DNA from: Ignavibacteriaceae bacterium
GTDB taxonomy: Bacteria > Bacteroidota > Ignavibacteria > Ignavibacteriales > Ignavibacteriaceae
Reading direction: 5' to 3'
Length of the DNA: 64,000 nucleotides
Assembly (NCBI GenBank): GCA_013360295.1
Contig: JABWCL010000005.1
Coordinates: 1-64,000 of the forward strand
Shown here in pieces: positions 50,701 to 59,939 of the stretch (position 1 is its first letter; each line of letters begins with the position of its first letter). The notes under the pieces were generated by a model. The model saw nothing but the letters and a program-made list of their open reading frames with translations, did no database searches and was not told where the DNA came from. A program made the translations under genes and the position numbers.

Positions 50701-52278
50701 CTTGCTCTCACAGATGTTAAAGAGCGCCTGCCACAGGACCGCCCCGTGAACATTAAAATTAAATCCGATGACTTTAACCTCCAGTCACTCGTCAACGCGG
50801 TCCCGTTTGTCAGGAACCTGAAAGGATTTCTTACGTCGAATATCGAAATATCCGGAACATACCGCGACCTTAAACGTGATGGTTCTCTTGATCTCCGGGA
50901 TGCCTTTTTTACGCTTGAACAAAACCTGATAGATTACAGCGCGAACGTAAAACTGCTTCTGACAAATGACGCTGTTGAGATCAACCAGCTTTCAGTCAGT
51001 AACGCGGGAGCCGTTAAGAATAAAGGTAATATGGTTGGCGGCGGGAGAATATTATTTAGGGAAGACGGAAACACATCCGTGGAGATGAAATTGCACGGTA
51101 ACCTTACTGTCCTGGCTCCGGAGTCGAGAAGCGCCATACCGGAAGTATATGGGGACTTGTTCCTTGAAACTATCGGAGACATCGTATTTACCTCTGAAGA
51201 AGGAAACAGTAATCTCGTGCTTCCGCTCAGGGTAATTGAGGCGAACCTTACATTTCCGCCGACACAATCTGCTTATTCAGGTTCATCATCAAATTATATT
51301 TACCGCTATGTGACGCAGGAGGTTGTAAAATCAGCGAGGGAACTCGAAATCGAAAAACTGCTGAGCAGGGAGACTGATAAAAAAATTGACACGGTCATTG
51401 CGGAGACAGGCCCGGCGTCTAACTTTGATGTCGCGGTGAATGTTCAGATAAGGGATGAAGCTACGATAGATTTTATTTTCTCCGAAGAGACTAACCAGAA
51501 ACTGACCGCAAGGCTTTCCGGTGAAGTTAACTTCTCCCGGGTTCAGGGAATTCAATCATTGCAGGGAGAACTGAAACTTCTTGAAAACTCAACACTCGAA
51601 TTTATAAAAACATTTACTGCTACCGGCAGCATCAGATTTGAAAGTGATATAACCAACCCGAACCTGGATATTCTGGCGGAGTATAAGGACTATTATACCC
51701 CTACAGATTCATTAGGCGCGGCTAAAGAGACCGAAGTAGCCGTAAGGATGAGGCTCGCGGGTAAACTTAACGAACTTTATAAAAACTTCGCGTCACTCGA
51801 AGATAATATCCAGGTATATTATGGTACCGCGAACATCAGGAACGATAAACCCAGCAGTGAGTATGATAAAGCTGATGCGGTCTGGTTTATTCTCACAAGT
51901 AAATTCAAGAAGGATCTTACTTCACAGGAAAAGACAACTACGGTAGGAACGATTACGGGAATGGGCAGTTCGGTGGCAGGATCGCTTTTGGGAAGCCTGA
52001 TAAAAAATTACCTTGGTGAGTACGTCAGCAATGTTGAAATACGCGGTATTGGGTCAACTACAAAGTTTAACTTATCCGGCAGATGGAAAAAATTAAGGTA
52101 CACCGTCGGCGGCTCCACAAACGTACTTCAGGATTTTTCAAGCGCGAATGTGAGGATCGAGTATCCGATAGTTGAAAATTTTCTCTTCCGGATAGAGAGA
52201 AAGGAATCGGTAACAGATGCGGATTACCCGAGTGAAATGATAAACGAAGTCGCGCTGAAATACAGGTTTGAATTCTGA
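47773..52278 (+). CDS. tamB: TamB-like translocation and assembly module protein (DUF490)
   Basis: 1501 residues from TTG 47773. The N-terminus has a single membrane anchor (FVGVLLGIFLLVLGIGAFTQ). The long middle is beta-rich and repetitive, typical of AsmA/TamB repeat proteins that span the periplasm and carry lipids or help barrel insertion. The C-terminus from about 1150 shows the DUF490 type: VNVQIRDEATIDFIFSEETN, QKLTARLSGEVNFSRVQGIQ, SLQGELKLLENSTLEFI and YRFEF at the end. It sits in a run with LPS genes, consistent with outer-membrane biogenesis. Confidence 0.88.
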   Translation: MKPLEALERVRSKFHISVNVFVGVLLGIFLLVLGIGAFTQTGWFKNYLRDTIVEQVNSSINGRLSIGEIGGTLFTSVYIKDLTLVDAGNDTIISFKGLGLKYSPHALLRRTILVRTVHLDRAVINLIKDSTGVYNIANLTGESEEDTTSSEFPFKLDLRNISIAGLNFMIADQEKVDSSNLYTSMDLSDFRIRELNLNLSAFVDIKKSIYSISLNEFNFGTNLTYFNLNSLKGHLSIDKDLIKVQALELKSDLSDLMLDAQMKGFDPFAPFSIETLNKSPFEVELNATRFNFDDLTSFISSTDMLKGEVNGIVKGDGTLEDLNVEKIDLQYGNSSLNITGYLQNITDFDKFYIKAFAKNSKVYSKDVTVLLPPYEIPTFPGFEEVILDSVTYDGHPLNFITTFDLVTPSGEADGSVMFNFMPAVTEYQLTANLEKLNTTKLTAYPIEYTGTIDIKGKGFSPSTAQIYADITGEDILLGRKRFNNFSLNTSISSNIFIAELFSGAVGPDSLYFSGELNLQDPNLPFYSFRFDASSFNVNGLIPDTVLYTNINLSLEGEGEHLEPEKINAYLKLILNRSTLYDKPITDTRANLSIRSSEAGSKSVKLISNIADIDLSGKFNYTDLIGKIVDEQGKVTAFIDSAVSKYFPGNKPVSRAVEKPQIETAKDDNAPRAVSDASFHINVKDLSPIESFIADTEFSLDGDISGRVRDDSTLFYLNVDFNFDFFSASNKDLLLFGDKSSLAISYTHDKNDSSQNNFRTSVNLDVGLLHLNGNDIIDSYAKLSLDKGVFFIDTKGAFDNIVSGELRTRIDLTAPYITAEVERVTGVYKKYSLMNKESFTLSYRDKNLYIDNCELVRGNSSLKIDGYVSEKGRQELNISASNFKGYDISYNILGLPATDIVDYDFNAVGKIAGSFDSPLINLLIFVDSLSYKETNFGVLKGFVNYSAEKVLTDLRFIEKRDNFDSAKFNLYGVLPVNLALTDVKERLPQDRPVNIKIKSDDFNLQSLVNAVPFVRNLKGFLTSNIEISGTYRDLKRDGSLDLRDAFFTLEQNLIDYSANVKLLLTNDAVEINQLSVSNAGAVKNKGNMVGGGRILFREDGNTSVEMKLHGNLTVLAPESRSAIPEVYGDLFLETIGDIVFTSEEGNSNLVLPLRVIEANLTFPPTQSAYSGSSSNYIYRYVTQEVVKSARELEIEKLLSRETDKKIDTVIAETGPASNFDVAVNVQIRDEATIDFIFSEETNQKLTARLSGEVNFSRVQGIQSLQGELKLLENSTLEFIKTFTATGSIRFESDITNPNLDILAEYKDYYTPTDSLGAAKETEVAVRMRLAGKLNELYKNFASLEDNIQVYYGTANIRNDKPSSEYDKADAVWFILTSKFKKDLTSQEKTTTVGTITGMGSSVAGSLLGSLIKNYLGEYVSNVEIRGIGSTTKFNLSGRWKKLRYTVGGSTNVLQDFSSANVRIEYPIVENFLFRIERKESVTDADYPSEMINEVALKYRFEF

Positions 52279-54383
52279 TGCTGAAAGAAATAAAAAAATA
52301 TTTTAACGCCAATCCTTCGCTGGCTGTTAAATCAAATAAACTGGCGGAGGTTCTAGGAATTAGCACGGACGAGGCTTACTCGTCATTAAAACAAATTTTA
52401 CACACTCTAAACGAGGAAGGATTTCTTATCAGACAAGGAAAGAAATTTAAATTAAACAGCGGGAGCGACAACAGAATGATCGGCACTCTCGAAGTTAACA
52501 CAGCGGGTTACGGTTTCGTAGTACCCCGGAGCGGAAAGCAGGAAGATATATTCATAGCCCAGAGAAACCTGGGAACTGCGTTTCACGGTGACCTGGTTGA
52601 AGTACTTTTACTTGCCAGGCAAAAGAAGAAAAAAGCTAAAACAGAGGGACAGATAACAAAAGTTCTAAAGAGAAAACACTCGCGTCTTTCAGGAGTGCTC
52701 AAAAAAAGCCATTCCCTATACTACATATCACCCGAAATTCCTGAGATTGCGAGGGACATATATATTCCTGCTGAGGAACTTAAAGGCGCTAAGGAGGGAC
52801 AACACGTAATCATCGGGAATATTTTCTGGGAAAATCCAAAACTGAATCCGGTCGGTGAAGTGCTTGAGGTGCTTACAGCCGAAGAAAAGCTTCATACTGA
52901 GTCGGTTGCAATCGCGCAGGAATATGGTCTTCCCCTGGCTTTTAATAAGGATACAATAAAGGAATCTGAGAAAATTGATCCTTATGTTTCCGATAAGGAG
53001 ATTGAGAACAGGATAGATTGCCGGCAGATCACTACTTTTACTATTGATCCGGATGATGCCAAAGATTTCGATGATGCCTTATCAATTGAATTTCTTCCGG
53101 ACGGTAACTACCGCATCGGTATCCACATCGCAGATGTATCCCATTATGTTCCCACGGGCGGCGCCCTTGATAACGAAGCGCTTATGCGAGGCAACAGTAC
53201 ATATCTGGTAGGCTCGGTTGTGCCGATGCTTCCGGAAAACCTGTCTAACGGTATCTGCTCGCTCGTTCCTGATCAGGACAGGTTAACTTTTTCCGTGATA
53301 GTGGAGATGAGCCCTCGAGGGCGTCATTTTAGTCATGAGATCGGCAGGAGCATCATTCACAGCAACAGACGTTTTACCTACGGCGAAGCACAGAATATTA
53401 TCGAAAGTGGTGAAGGCGAGTATGCCGCTGAACTGACTGCCCTGAATGCTTTGGCAAAAATCCTGCGGGCGAAACGGATGAAGAAGGGAAGTATAAATTT
53501 CTTTTCTACTGAAGTGAAGTTTGAACTTGACAGTAACGGAAGGCCGTTGAAAATTCTCAAGCGGGAAATGAAGGATAGCAATATGCTCGTTGAGGAGTAT
53601 ATGCTGCTCGCGAATGTTCTTGTCGCCGAGAAGATTTCTTCCGCGCAGACCGGAAGAAAGGCTGTACCGTTTTTATACCGCGTCCATGACAGGCCTGATC
53701 CTGAAAAACTAGGCGACTTCATCAACTTTGTTAAGAGTCTCGGTTACCAGGTGAAGGGGAATGTGATCAATGATCCGAAAGAACTTAATAAGATAATTGA
53801 ATCTTCGAAGGGGAAACCGGAGGAATCGCTCATTAACGAAATAGCGATCAGGTCAATGGCGAAGGCTATCTATTCGGCTGACAATATCGGGCACTACGGA
53901 TTATGCTTTAAGCATTATACACATTTCACATCGCCGATCAGAAGATACTCAGATCTCCTTGTGCATCGTATACTCGATAACCATCTCCGCGGTGAAAGCA
54001 AGGCGCTCTACTCCAAGGGAAGGTTGGATGAAATATGCGAACACATAAGCGGCACCGAACGCACGTCAGTCGATGCCGAAAGACTTTCGGTAAAGCTGAA
54101 ACAGATTGAGTATTTGAAGGAACGTCTCGGTGAAGAATTCGAGGCTGTGATTTCCGGAGTCACACATTTTGGATTCTTCGTCAAGCTAATAGATATCCTT
54201 GCTGAAGGGCTGGTTCACATGAGGGAACTGGATGACGACTACTATGTGTTCGACGAGAAAAATTACTGCCTGAAGGGGAGGCGGAGCAAGAAAAAGTACA
54301 CTCTTGGAGATAAACTCCGGGTTAAGCTGATTCGTATTGACAGCGAAAGAAGCGAACTTGATTTTATTGTGGTTGAGGAATAG
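52278..54383 (+). CDS. rnr: Ribonuclease R (RNB-family exoribonuclease)
   Basis: 701 residues. An N-terminal winged-helix-like region (LAVKSNKLAEVLGISTDEAY), cold-shock domains (GTLEVNTAGYGFVVPRSGKQ; GDLVEVLLL), the RNB catalytic core with FTIDPDDAKDFDDALSIEF (conserved Asp residues) and GNSTYLVGSVVPMLPENLSN, then an S1 domain from about 610 (LGEEFEAVISGVTHFGFFVK). It degrades structured RNA from the 3' end. Its start overlaps the tamB stop (TGATG). Confidence 0.95.
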   Translation: MLKEIKKYFNANPSLAVKSNKLAEVLGISTDEAYSSLKQILHTLNEEGFLIRQGKKFKLNSGSDNRMIGTLEVNTAGYGFVVPRSGKQEDIFIAQRNLGTAFHGDLVEVLLLARQKKKKAKTEGQITKVLKRKHSRLSGVLKKSHSLYYISPEIPEIARDIYIPAEELKGAKEGQHVIIGNIFWENPKLNPVGEVLEVLTAEEKLHTESVAIAQEYGLPLAFNKDTIKESEKIDPYVSDKEIENRIDCRQITTFTIDPDDAKDFDDALSIEFLPDGNYRIGIHIADVSHYVPTGGALDNEALMRGNSTYLVGSVVPMLPENLSNGICSLVPDQDRLTFSVIVEMSPRGRHFSHEIGRSIIHSNRRFTYGEAQNIIESGEGEYAAELTALNALAKILRAKRMKKGSINFFSTEVKFELDSNGRPLKILKREMKDSNMLVEEYMLLANVLVAEKISSAQTGRKAVPFLYRVHDRPDPEKLGDFINFVKSLGYQVKGNVINDPKELNKIIESSKGKPEESLINEIAIRSMAKAIYSADNIGHYGLCFKHYTHFTSPIRRYSDLLVHRILDNHLRGESKALYSKGRLDEICEHISGTERTSVDAERLSVKLKQIEYLKERLGEEFEAVISGVTHFGFFVKLIDILAEGLVHMRELDDDYYVFDEKNYCLKGRRSKKKYTLGDKLRVKLIRIDSERSELDFIVVEE

Positions 54384-54548
54384 TATTGGGCAATTACTTT
54401 TCCCCGGTGAATTTTTTCCCCGCGGATGTTGTTACAAACATAGACCCGGATTTTTCAGGCAATATTAAATCATTGATTTTTAATAAAGTAAAGTGCATAA
54501 TTATTAATGATGATAAAATTTACAGGCAGATTCAGATTAGGATGATTT

Positions 54549-57500
54549 ATGATTAAGAGATTGTTTGTGCTGTTCTTACTCGCGGCGCTGTTCGCCCCCT
54601 CCGCTTTCGCGCAGTTCGGACAGAATAAGGTTCAGTATAAGGATTATACCTGGTATTATATTCAGACCAGGCACTTTGATATTTATTTCAGCCAGGAAGG
54701 CTCGAGGATAACCGAGTTCGCGGCTAAAGCAGCGGAAGACGCTCTTGCCTCCATTGAGGAAAAACTGAATTTCAGGATCAATAACAGAATTACCATCATC
54801 CTTTACAATTCCCAGAACGATTTCCAGGAAACAAACGTTACCGATGAATACCTGACGGAAGGGATTGGCGGGTTTACTGAGTTATTTAAGAACAGGGTTG
54901 TAGTCCCGTTCACGGGTAACTATAAGGCTTTCCGTCACGTAATCCACCACGAACTTGTGCACGCCGTGATCAACGATCTGTTTTACGGCGGGTCGGTTCA
55001 GAATCTGATCTCTAATAATATCACAATCCGCGTGCCTCTTTGGTTTAATGAGGGACTGGCGGAATATTTATCTCTCGGCTGGGATACCAATACTGATATG
55101 TTCATCCGCGACGCTGCCACAAGTGAGTACCTTCCTGATATAAATAACCTTGGCGGTTATTTTGCTTACAGGGGAGGGCAGTCTGTATTTAATTACCTTG
55201 CGAAAAAGTACGGCGAAGAAAAGATCGGTGAACTGGTAAACAAGATCAAGAGTAAGGGAAGTTTTGAAGAGGGAATGAAAGCTACACTTGGCCTTACTAT
55301 AGAAGAGCTTAATGAAAGATGGCGCAAAGACGTAAAGCGGGAATTCTGGCCGGATATTAAGGATTTTAAAGACCCCGATGAATTCTCGAAGAGGCTTACC
55401 GACCACCGGAAAGACGGAGGCTTTTACAATACCAGTCCGGCTATCTCTCCGCATGGGGATCGGATCGCGTTCATATCCAATAGGGATTATTTCTTTGATG
55501 TTTATCTGATGGATGCCTCGGAGGGGAAAATTATCAAGCGCCTGGTAAAAGGAAGCAGGACAGCCGACTTTGAAGAGCTTAATATTCTGACTCCCGGATT
55601 AAGCTGGTCACCGGACGGAAAAAAAATCGCGCTCTCAGCCAAGAGTAACGGTTATGATGTTATTCATATTATTGAAGTTGAGGAAGAAGACGTTACGACG
55701 CTCCCTCTTAAATTCGCGGGTATAACAGGCGTTCACTGGTCGCCGGACGGAAAGCAGATCGCGTTCGCCGGGCACACCGCCGCTCAGTCGGATATATACA
55801 TTTATTCCTTTGATAATAATTCGGTGGTTAATATCACCAATGATATTTTCAGCGATCTCGACGCGGCCTGGTCGACGGACGGGAAGGTTCTCTACTTCGT
55901 CTCTGACAGAGGATTATATACAAATGTCCCCGAGGGAGAGCCGATCAGGATGTACGATCACGACTATAAGCAGAACGATATTTATTCTATCGAATTAGCG
56001 AGCGGAAAGATCTCGCGCATCACTGATATGTCGTACAGCGACGAATCTTCGCCACTTGTTTCACCCGACGGGAAATCATTATTATTTATTTCCGATATGA
56101 ACGGAATAAACAATATATATAAGGTGGGGCTGGCAGCGCGGGATTCCGTAATAGGCAGCACCGCGCCAAAGAAAATTGAGCCTGTTACCAATTCTCTGAA
56201 TCCTATTTACCAGCTATCAGCCTCGGTGGATGGTAAAAAGCTTGTCTTTTCCTCTATGTACCAGGCGGCTTTTAATATTTTCCTTATGACCAATCCTTTC
56301 GAAACAAAGGCTGGGCCTGATACTCTTAAACTTACAAATTATATGAGCAGGCTGCTGAACCCGGGGACTGAAAGATCTGGGGGGGAAAACGGAGCTTCAG
56401 AGAAGGCAGACAGTTCACAAAACGGGCGTACGGCTATGTTTACCACAGGTACGGTGATGGATACTTCTGCCGGGCGCAGCGATTCAGGTTCAGTTTCTTA
56501 CAGCAAGTATATCTTCGGTGAGAGTAGCTATTATAAGGCTCAGGAAGCGGATTCTACCGATAAACTCCTCGTAGAGGATAACCTCGACCAGAGCGGAAAC
56601 TACCGGGTTAACAGGTATAAGATCACTTTCTCTCCGGATATTGTGTATGCAAATGCCGGCTTCAGTTCTCTCTACGGGCTTCTCGGAACTACAGTGATCT
56701 CCTTCAGCGACATGCTTGGCAATCACAGGTTGATCGGGCAAACCAGTCTGCAGATCGACCTTAAGAACAGCGACTACGGTCTGGCGTATTTTTACCTTCC
56801 CCAAAGGCTCGACCTCGGAATACAGGGATTCCATACAGCAAGGTTTCTTATATTCGAAAAAGCCGGAAGAGGACAGGAACTCTACCGCTTCAGGAACTAT
56901 GGTGTGGCAACATCATTCAGCTACCCTATTAACCGTTTCTACAGATTTGAGGGCGGACTTAATTATCTCAATGTGTCGACGGAAAACCTGGAGGATCCTA
57001 ACTATCCGATCCAGAAAGTTGGCTTTTTTGTTCCGTCACTTGCTTTTGTAAAAGATAACACGATATTCGGTTACACCGCGCCGATCGAAGGGATCAGATA
57101 CAGGTTCGAAGCATTCGGCAATGTTGATTTTAAACCGACACAGTACGGATTTTATTCTTTACTCGGTGACTATCGCCACTATCTCAGGTTCTGGGGAGAT
57201 TATTCTTTTGCTTTCCGGTTTTCGGGCGGATACTCCGGCGGCAAGAACCCGCAGCGTTTCTTCCTTGGAGGAATTGATAACTGGATAAACAGGAGGTTCG
57301 CAACTCAGGATCTCCCGATTGAAACGCCGTCAGATTTTGCATTCCTTACCGGTGTTTATCCGCTGAGAGGATTTGATTATGCTCAGAAGATCGGTACGCG
57401 CTTCGGGCTTATGAACCTGGAATTCAGGTATCCGCTAATAAGGTACTTAGTCACCGGCGCGATCCCGATACTTTTCAGGGATGTGCAGGGGGTCGCGTTC

Positions 57501-57719
57501 TTTGACGCCGGGACGGCCTGGACAAGGAACACAGTATCTCAGTTCTTCGCGAAGGACGCGTATGGAAATACCGTGGCAAAAGACCTGCTCTTTGGTACCG
57601 GCGTGGGCGCGCGGTTTTATTTCCTCTACTTCCTTTTAAGGTTTGATATGGCGTGGCCGTACGTCGGCAACTCATTTTCAAAACCGGTATTTTATTTCTC
57701 GCTTGGCGCGGATTTTTAA
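54549..57719 (+). CDS. Peptidase-MA / PD40 propeller / outer-membrane-barrel fusion protein
   Basis: 1056 residues. A signal peptide (LFVLFLLAALFAPSAFAQ). Residues about 35-290: a peptidase-MA-like gluzincin, HEXXH at 134-138 (HHELVHAV) and Glu168 in WFNEGLAEYL. About 290-560: TolB-like PD40 repeats (SPDGKKIALSAKSNGYDVIH, WSPDGKQIAFAGHTAA, SPDGKSLLFISDMNG). From about 690: a beta-barrel with surface-antigen character, ending FYFSLGADF. So a zinc-peptidase-like domain, a propeller and a barrel share one chain. It ends with a clear terminator. Active-site residues appear intact. Confidence 0.85.
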   Translation: MIKRLFVLFLLAALFAPSAFAQFGQNKVQYKDYTWYYIQTRHFDIYFSQEGSRITEFAAKAAEDALASIEEKLNFRINNRITIILYNSQNDFQETNVTDEYLTEGIGGFTELFKNRVVVPFTGNYKAFRHVIHHELVHAVINDLFYGGSVQNLISNNITIRVPLWFNEGLAEYLSLGWDTNTDMFIRDAATSEYLPDINNLGGYFAYRGGQSVFNYLAKKYGEEKIGELVNKIKSKGSFEEGMKATLGLTIEELNERWRKDVKREFWPDIKDFKDPDEFSKRLTDHRKDGGFYNTSPAISPHGDRIAFISNRDYFFDVYLMDASEGKIIKRLVKGSRTADFEELNILTPGLSWSPDGKKIALSAKSNGYDVIHIIEVEEEDVTTLPLKFAGITGVHWSPDGKQIAFAGHTAAQSDIYIYSFDNNSVVNITNDIFSDLDAAWSTDGKVLYFVSDRGLYTNVPEGEPIRMYDHDYKQNDIYSIELASGKISRITDMSYSDESSPLVSPDGKSLLFISDMNGINNIYKVGLAARDSVIGSTAPKKIEPVTNSLNPIYQLSASVDGKKLVFSSMYQAAFNIFLMTNPFETKAGPDTLKLTNYMSRLLNPGTERSGGENGASEKADSSQNGRTAMFTTGTVMDTSAGRSDSGSVSYSKYIFGESSYYKAQEADSTDKLLVEDNLDQSGNYRVNRYKITFSPDIVYANAGFSSLYGLLGTTVISFSDMLGNHRLIGQTSLQIDLKNSDYGLAYFYLPQRLDLGIQGFHTARFLIFEKAGRGQELYRFRNYGVATSFSYPINRFYRFEGGLNYLNVSTENLEDPNYPIQKVGFFVPSLAFVKDNTIFGYTAPIEGIRYRFEAFGNVDFKPTQYGFYSLLGDYRHYLRFWGDYSFAFRFSGGYSGGKNPQRFFLGGIDNWINRRFATQDLPIETPSDFAFLTGVYPLRGFDYAQKIGTRFGLMNLEFRYPLIRYLVTGAIPILFRDVQGVAFFDAGTAWTRNTVSQFFAKDAYGNTVAKDLLFGTGVGARFYFLYFLLRFDMAWPYVGNSFSKPVFYFSLGADF

Positions 57720-57728
57720 ATTTTGCTT

Positions 57729-57770
57729 AAGATTCTCTGATTATATTTACGTCAGAGAATCTTAATTTTT
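57729..57770 (+). terminator. Strong intrinsic terminator after the peptidase/propeller gene
   Basis: AAGATTCTCTGA (57729-57740) pairs with TCAGAGAATCTT (57752-57763), a perfect 12-bp stem with an 11-nt loop, followed by AATTTTT. It closes the run of genes that begins with lpxC-fabZ. Confidence 0.88.
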
Positions 57771-57805
57771 TTAGCGTGATTATTAAACCTGTTTTCAGCA
57801 TCAGA

Positions 57806-59380
57806 ATGCGGCATTTTGTCACAAAATTTTTGTTGTTACTTCTGGCAATTCTCCTTTCCGGTTGTTTCAAGAAGGACGCACCGACAGATCCGGTAACATC
57901 CGATCCGCAGATACCTGTCACTCCGGTACCCGCGGATAAGTCATTGGATCAGCAAACAGCAGTCCAACTGCAGTGGGAAAGTGCCGGAGCGCAGAGTTTT
58001 GATATTTATTTCGGCCCGGTAAACCCGCCTCCGTTTCTGAAGAATGTTACGGAAAAAACCGTTACTGTGACAGGGCTGATAAACTCCACAACTTATTACT
58101 GGCAGGTGAAGGCCAATATTTCAGCTACAAATTTCAAGCTTGGCCCTGTATGGAGTTTCACCACTAAAGCAGCAGACCCGTTCCCCGGTTACAAGACCCA
58201 GAAATACCTTATCGAATCAAAACTTCCGTGCTTTGTCAACATACTTTTCCAGGTGACTGACCTGAACGGTATCGGGATACCCGGACTCCTGACCCAGGAT
58301 TTTGAAGTTCAGGAAAACTTTGTCGCGGTCTCACCGACCGAATCAGCGATGCACGTTAAGAAAAAAGACCAGATACCGTATGTGCTTAAGACGGTTTTAA
58401 TGCTTGATAACAGCACAAGCATCGCCGCCGAACTCGCGCAGATCAAGGCTGCGGCAATGGAACTTGTAAATGGAATTGTCCCGCGGCAGGAAATTGCCGT
58501 ATATAAATTCTCAGACGGGCCGGTCCTTGTACAGGATTTTAGTGATGATAAAGCAGTACTCCAGGCGGCGATCAATTCGATTGATATGGGTTTTGCTACT
58601 ACCGACTTATACGGTTCGGTTATTACCGGCGTTTCCAGGTGGGATGACCTTTACAGCATTTCATCCGTCGTGCAGGGTTTTTTAGTGCTCCTTACTGACG
58701 GGAATGATACACAGGGGCGGCACACTTTTGCTCAGGCTATGAACGCGCGGGGGACGAAGAAGATTATAGTTGTCGGTCTTGGCGATGAGATACAGCCGGC
58801 TATTCTTACGCAGATAGGGAACGCTGGATTTTATCCGATTGATGAAGCGGGATCGCTTTCAGCGAAGTTTGCCGAAATTCAGCAGCAGTTATCGGACTGG
58901 GCAAACAGCTTTTACTGGCTCAATTATATGAGTCCAAAGCGCGGAGATAATACTCACCAGTTGAAGTTATCCATCAAAAATAATCCTTATCTTTCGTCAG
59001 ACGGGTACATCGTCGGCGAATTTAACAGTAAGGATTTTTACTCGGTGAGCGGAGGAGTTTACGTTAATGCTGATACTCTCAATCCATACGGATTCACTAA
59101 TACCACCATTCCGAGGAACGGTACCCGAGAACTTACAGCTACCACCTACCTCTCTTACCAGGTACCCCGTTATACCTGGTCTTCCAGTGATACAACGATT
59201 ATAAAAATTACAGGATATTCAGTTGATTCGAGTACGGTTACTCTTACGGCCGCGGGAAGTCCGGGGCAGAGTACGGATATTAATGTCAGGGATGAAGCGA
59301 ATAATTACAGCGCGGTAGTTAACGTCCTGATACTGAATACCGGGAATAACAAATCACGTAAACCCAGGGTTAACAGGTAG
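57806..59380 (+). CDS. VWA-domain lipoprotein with FN3-like domain
   Basis: 524 residues from ATG 57806, chosen for its lipoprotein signal (LLLLAILLSGC, Cys20); a GTG at 57776 would add 10 residues. Residues about 48-122: an FN3-like domain (VQLQWESAGAQSFDIYFG, TTYYWQVKAN, GPVWSFTT). About 140-350: a VWA domain with a MIDAS DNSTS (Asp201, Ser203, Ser205) in TVLMLDNSTSIAAEL. The C-terminal part is beta-rich. VWA proteins with MIDAS bind partner proteins through a metal. It is probably on the outer-membrane surface; partner unknown. Confidence 0.82.
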   Translation: MRHFVTKFLLLLLAILLSGCFKKDAPTDPVTSDPQIPVTPVPADKSLDQQTAVQLQWESAGAQSFDIYFGPVNPPPFLKNVTEKTVTVTGLINSTTYYWQVKANISATNFKLGPVWSFTTKAADPFPGYKTQKYLIESKLPCFVNILFQVTDLNGIGIPGLLTQDFEVQENFVAVSPTESAMHVKKKDQIPYVLKTVLMLDNSTSIAAELAQIKAAAMELVNGIVPRQEIAVYKFSDGPVLVQDFSDDKAVLQAAINSIDMGFATTDLYGSVITGVSRWDDLYSISSVVQGFLVLLTDGNDTQGRHTFAQAMNARGTKKIIVVGLGDEIQPAILTQIGNAGFYPIDEAGSLSAKFAEIQQQLSDWANSFYWLNYMSPKRGDNTHQLKLSIKNNPYLSSDGYIVGEFNSKDFYSVSGGVYVNADTLNPYGFTNTTIPRNGTRELTATTYLSYQVPRYTWSSSDTTIIKITGYSVDSSTVTLTAAGSPGQSTDINVRDEANNYSAVVNVLILNTGNNKSRKPRVNR

Positions 59381-59408
59381 AGACGGATCAGGCTTTCACA
59401 AAAAAATC

Positions 59409-59939
59409 TTAACTGCCCTGGTAGTCGTACACCCTGCGGAAATATAGCGGCGCGGCCGTGGCTGCCGCCACGCATACACCTGCCATTATTAGAAAGAAGA
59501 AAGAAACGTAATCAGTGTATTCAATTATTCCGAAGTGTGTGAGGAGCCAGTTCCAGTCGTGTTTCACTCCCGGAGGCCCGAAGAGCCTTAACCGAAGCCT
59601 TTGCGCGTCACCGGCGTAAATGCTTACATTGATGAACGAATGCCCTTCAAGCAGAAGCATAAACTGAAAGAATATCCTTGACTTGTTCATGTAAGCATAT
59701 ATCAAAAGCAAAAGGGGTATTATAAGCTGCATCAGTGTACCGCCGAGTACCATTATCACTTGCCCGAAGAAACCAAAGATAACATGTCCCGCCTCGTGAA
59801 CAATAAGGTGAAAATGGTCAATAAGGGAGTACTCTCTCGAGGAAATAAAATATATCCCAAGCGAAAAAACGATTGCAGAAGGGAGCCACTCCTTTATAAG
59901 AAATGGGACAGATTTAAACTTATTTTCTTCTTCGTTCAT
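59409..59939 (-). CDS. Membrane protein with HEAGH motif (M50-like)
   Basis: 176 residues, about four membrane helices (SAIVFSLGIYFIS, VIMVLGGTLMQLIIPLLLLI, FFFLIMAGVCVAAATAAPLY). HLIVHEAGHVIFGF near residues 44-57 is an HExxH zinc site next to a helix, as in M50-type intramembrane peptidases, but a second metal ligand (NxxPxxxxD type) is not evident; MNKSRIFFQFMLLLEGHSF and VKHDWNWLLTHFG are other conserved-looking parts. Possibly a small site-2-protease relative or an unrelated conserved membrane protein. It faces the VWA gene tail to tail. Confidence 0.6.
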   Translation of the reverse strand: MNEEENKFKSVPFLIKEWLPSAIVFSLGIYFISSREYSLIDHFHLIVHEAGHVIFGFFGQVIMVLGGTLMQLIIPLLLLIYAYMNKSRIFFQFMLLLEGHSFINVSIYAGDAQRLRLRLFGPPGVKHDWNWLLTHFGIIEYTDYVSFFFLIMAGVCVAAATAAPLYFRRVYDYQGS

